In this document: positions 12,351 through 13,950 of the stretch, piece after piece
Numbering within the stretch: position 1 is the first letter of the stretch
Layout of the letters: every line of letters starts with the position of its first letter
From: an uncultured Oscillospiraceae bacterium
Lineage (GTDB): Bacteria > Bacillota_A > Clostridia > Oscillospirales > Oscillospiraceae
DNA length: 13,950 nucleotides
Direction: 5' to 3'
Assembly (NCBI GenBank): GCA_944386965.1
Contig: CALXDE010000028.1
Coordinates: 1 to 13,950, forward strand
The notes under the pieces: generated by a model
Told to the model about the DNA's origin: nothing
The model's database searches: none
What the model saw: the letters and a program-made list of their open reading frames with translations, nothing else
Translations under genes and position numbers: made by a program

Positions 12351-13950
12351 ATGCCGTTTTCCGGTAGCGATGCAGGCGGTTTTCGCTGGGAGGGCTTCAA
12401 CAGCGGCGCCCCGTCCCAGCAGCGCCGACAGCCCCGCAAGCCCCGCAAACCCATGAGCGGGAAAAAGCGCACCCTGGTGAATCTCCTGGTGACGCTGATG
12501 GTGGGCTTTCTCTACTTCTACTTTGAGCTGCCAGCCCTCAATTTCCAGGACGCCAGCTTCTACACCTTCTTCCTGCTGCTGTGTGTGGTGTACTGCGTCT
12601 GCGCGGTCATCACCTCCGGCTTCCACGCCGACAGTGTGGCCGGGTATTTCCAGTTTGTCAAAAAGCAGTGCCTCATTCCCGCCCTGATTGCCGTGGCGAT
12701 GCTGCTGGTGGTCCTTGTCGGCTCTCTGGTGGGGGCCACCATCTTCCGGGCCGGGGCCTACGCCAGCCTTTTGGAGATCCAGACCGGGGATTTTGTCAGC
12801 GAGGTGGATGAGATCTCCTACGACCAGATTCCCATGCTGGACAAGGACAGCGCCGAGCGTCTGGGGGACCGGAAGCTGGGAGAGCTGAGCGATATGGTCA
12901 GCCAGTTCGAGGTCAACGCCGATTACACCCAGATCAACTACCAGGGACGGCCGGTGCGGGTGGCCACCCTGAGCTACGCGGACATCATCAAATGGATGAC
13001 CAACCGGGGAGACGGCCTCCCGGCCTATCTGCTGGTGGACATGGTGGATCAGAGCGTGGAGCTGGTGCGCCTGGAGGAGGGCATCAAGTACACCACCGCT
13101 GAGCACTTCGGCCGCAACCTCTACCGCTACCTCCGCTTCCGCTACCCCACCTACATGTTCGGCGAGGCGGTCATGGAGATCGACGACTCCGGCGTGCCCT
13201 ATTGGGTGTGTCCCCGGATCGTCAAGCGCATCGGCCTGTTCGGGGGCACGGATATCCGGGGCGGGGTCCTGGTCAACGCCATCACCGGCGAGCACCAGTA
13301 CTATGAGGAGGTCCCCTCCTGGGTGGACAACCTCTACAACGCCGACCTCATCATGGAGCAGTACGACTACTACGGCATGTACCACAACGGCTTCTTCAAC
13401 TCCATCTTCGGCCAGCGGGACGTGACCGTCACCACCACAGGGTACAACTATATCGCCATTGACGACGACGTGTATGTCTACACCGGCGTCACCTCCGTGG
13501 GGGGCGACCAGTCCAACGTGGGCTTCATCCTCACCAACCAGCGCACCAAGGAGACGCACTTCTACACCGTGGCCGGAGCCACGGAGCTCTCCGCCATGGC
13601 CAGCGCCGAAGGGGAGCTGCAGAACCTGCGCTACACGGCCACCTTCCCGCTGCTGCTGAACATCAGCGGTCAGCCCACCTACTTCATGGCCATGAAGGAC
13701 GCGGCCCAGCTGGTGAAGATGTACGCCATGGTCAATGTCAGCCAGTACCAGATCGTGGCCACCGGGGACACGGTGGCCGAGTGTGAGCGCAACTACACCC
13801 AGATGCTCCGGGAGGAGGGCATCATCGACGCCGGCGACGACGAGGAATCCTCGCCGGACGCGGCGGCGGTGGACGGCACCATTGCCGAGATCCGCTCGGC
13901 GGTGCTGGGGGGGAACACCTACTACTATATCCGTCTCATCGGCAGCGAGG
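12351..13950 (+). CDS. Uncharacterised membrane protein, C-terminus beyond window
   Basis: The reading frame is open to the window end, at least 533 residues from ATG 12351. I do not recognise the family. The N-terminus is basic and proline/arginine-rich (QQRRQPRKPRKP, about 23-34). Three hydrophobic segments follow (about 42-59, 69-90 and 108-131), then a large soluble part rich in Tyr, Asp and aromatic residues and a Glu/Asp-rich stretch (DDEESSPD) near the visible end. This suggests a membrane-anchored protein with a large domain on one face. Start choice: ATG 12351 has AAAGGAG nine bases before it. An in-frame ATG at 12330 follows GGGGAG, but that GGGG can be masked by a CCCGGC/GCCGGG hairpin (12294-12321). 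It lies 70 bases after clpC with no T-run terminator between, so cotranscription with clpC is likely. Confidence 0.8.
   Translation, partial: MPFSGSDAGGFRWEGFNSGAPSQQRRQPRKPRKPMSGKKRTLVNLLVTLMVGFLYFYFELPALNFQDASFYTFFLLLCVVYCVCAVITSGFHADSVAGYFQFVKKQCLIPALIAVAMLLVVLVGSLVGATIFRAGAYASLLEIQTGDFVSEVDEISYDQIPMLDKDSAERLGDRKLGELSDMVSQFEVNADYTQINYQGRPVRVATLSYADIIKWMTNRGDGLPAYLLVDMVDQSVELVRLEEGIKYTTAEHFGRNLYRYLRFRYPTYMFGEAVMEIDDSGVPYWVCPRIVKRIGLFGGTDIRGGVLVNAITGEHQYYEEVPSWVDNLYNADLIMEQYDYYGMYHNGFFNSIFGQRDVTVTTTGYNYIAIDDDVYVYTGVTSVGGDQSNVGFILTNQRTKETHFYTVAGATELSAMASAEGELQNLRYTATFPLLLNISGQPTYFMAMKDAAQLVKMYAMVNVSQYQIVATGDTVAECERNYTQMLREEGIIDAGDDEESSPDAAAVDGTIAEIRSAVLGGNTYYYIRLIGSE

Noticed and set aside
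9773..12472. 899-codon ORF antisense to clpC
   Set aside because: A shadow of clpC, whose frame has full ClpC motifs; the antisense peptide is rich in Gln, His, Pro and Leu as expected from complementary codons.
12258..13559. 433-codon ORF antisense to the gene after clpC
   Set aside because: The + strand frame has a ribosome binding site, transmembrane segments and normal composition; the antisense one is His/Val/Asp-rich shadow sequence.

Overview
The window looks like a chromosomal segment of a GC-rich, endospore-forming Firmicute, most likely in the Oscillospiraceae (Flavonifractor/Lawsonibacter/Oscillibacter-like). The evidence is the GC-rich coding sequence with strong G/C third positions, consensus sigma-A promoters, AGGAGG-type ribosome binding sites, a perfect CIRCE element, the sporulation genes spmA-spmB behind a sigma-E-type promoter, a clostridial AbrB-like regulator and a two-cluster ferredoxin. 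The taxonomic placement is inference; no ribosomal gene is present.

Layout. Positions 1-536 hold five tRNA genes on the + strand: Gly-TCC (5' end cut by the window), Arg-TCT, His-GTG, Gln-TTG and Lys-TTT, with one terminator inside the array and one after it. Positions 541-1487 carry no convincing protein gene. The first ~530 bases are a block of different composition packed with hairpins. The rest is the upstream region and structured leader of glnA (1488-2912, type I glutamine synthetase). A bidirectional terminator separates glnA from the convergent hsp20 (3091-3513, - strand). hsp20 is divergent from a MATE-family efflux gene (3761-5140), with a perfect CIRCE operator between them. An AraC-family regulator (5383-6225) follows on the + strand with its own promoter. 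It converges on the sporulation pair spmA-spmB (- strand, 7392 to 6278).

spmA is divergent from an abrB-like gene (7535-7780), which converges on the operon trmN6-rsmI (- strand, 9404 to 7830). The trmN6/rsmI/convergent abrB order recalls yabB-yabC-abrB of Bacillus subtilis and supports these calls. Upstream of trmN6 lies a 56-residue 2[4Fe-4S] ferredoxin (- strand). It is divergent from clpC (9845-12280), the AAA+ unfoldase of ClpCP. An uncharacterised membrane protein follows clpC and runs off the window end.

Together these are mostly housekeeping and stress/sporulation functions: nitrogen assimilation (GlnA), proteostasis (Hsp20 under HrcA/CIRCE, ClpC), drug or metabolite export (MATE), spore core dehydration (SpmA/B), transition-state regulation (AbrB-like) and rRNA/tRNA methylation (RsmI, TrmN6). 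I see no CRISPR array, insertion sequence, prophage or recognisable defence island. The least explained parts are the hairpin-rich block at 541-1075, the glnA leader, the zinc-ribbon AbrB variant and the unnamed membrane protein after clpC.
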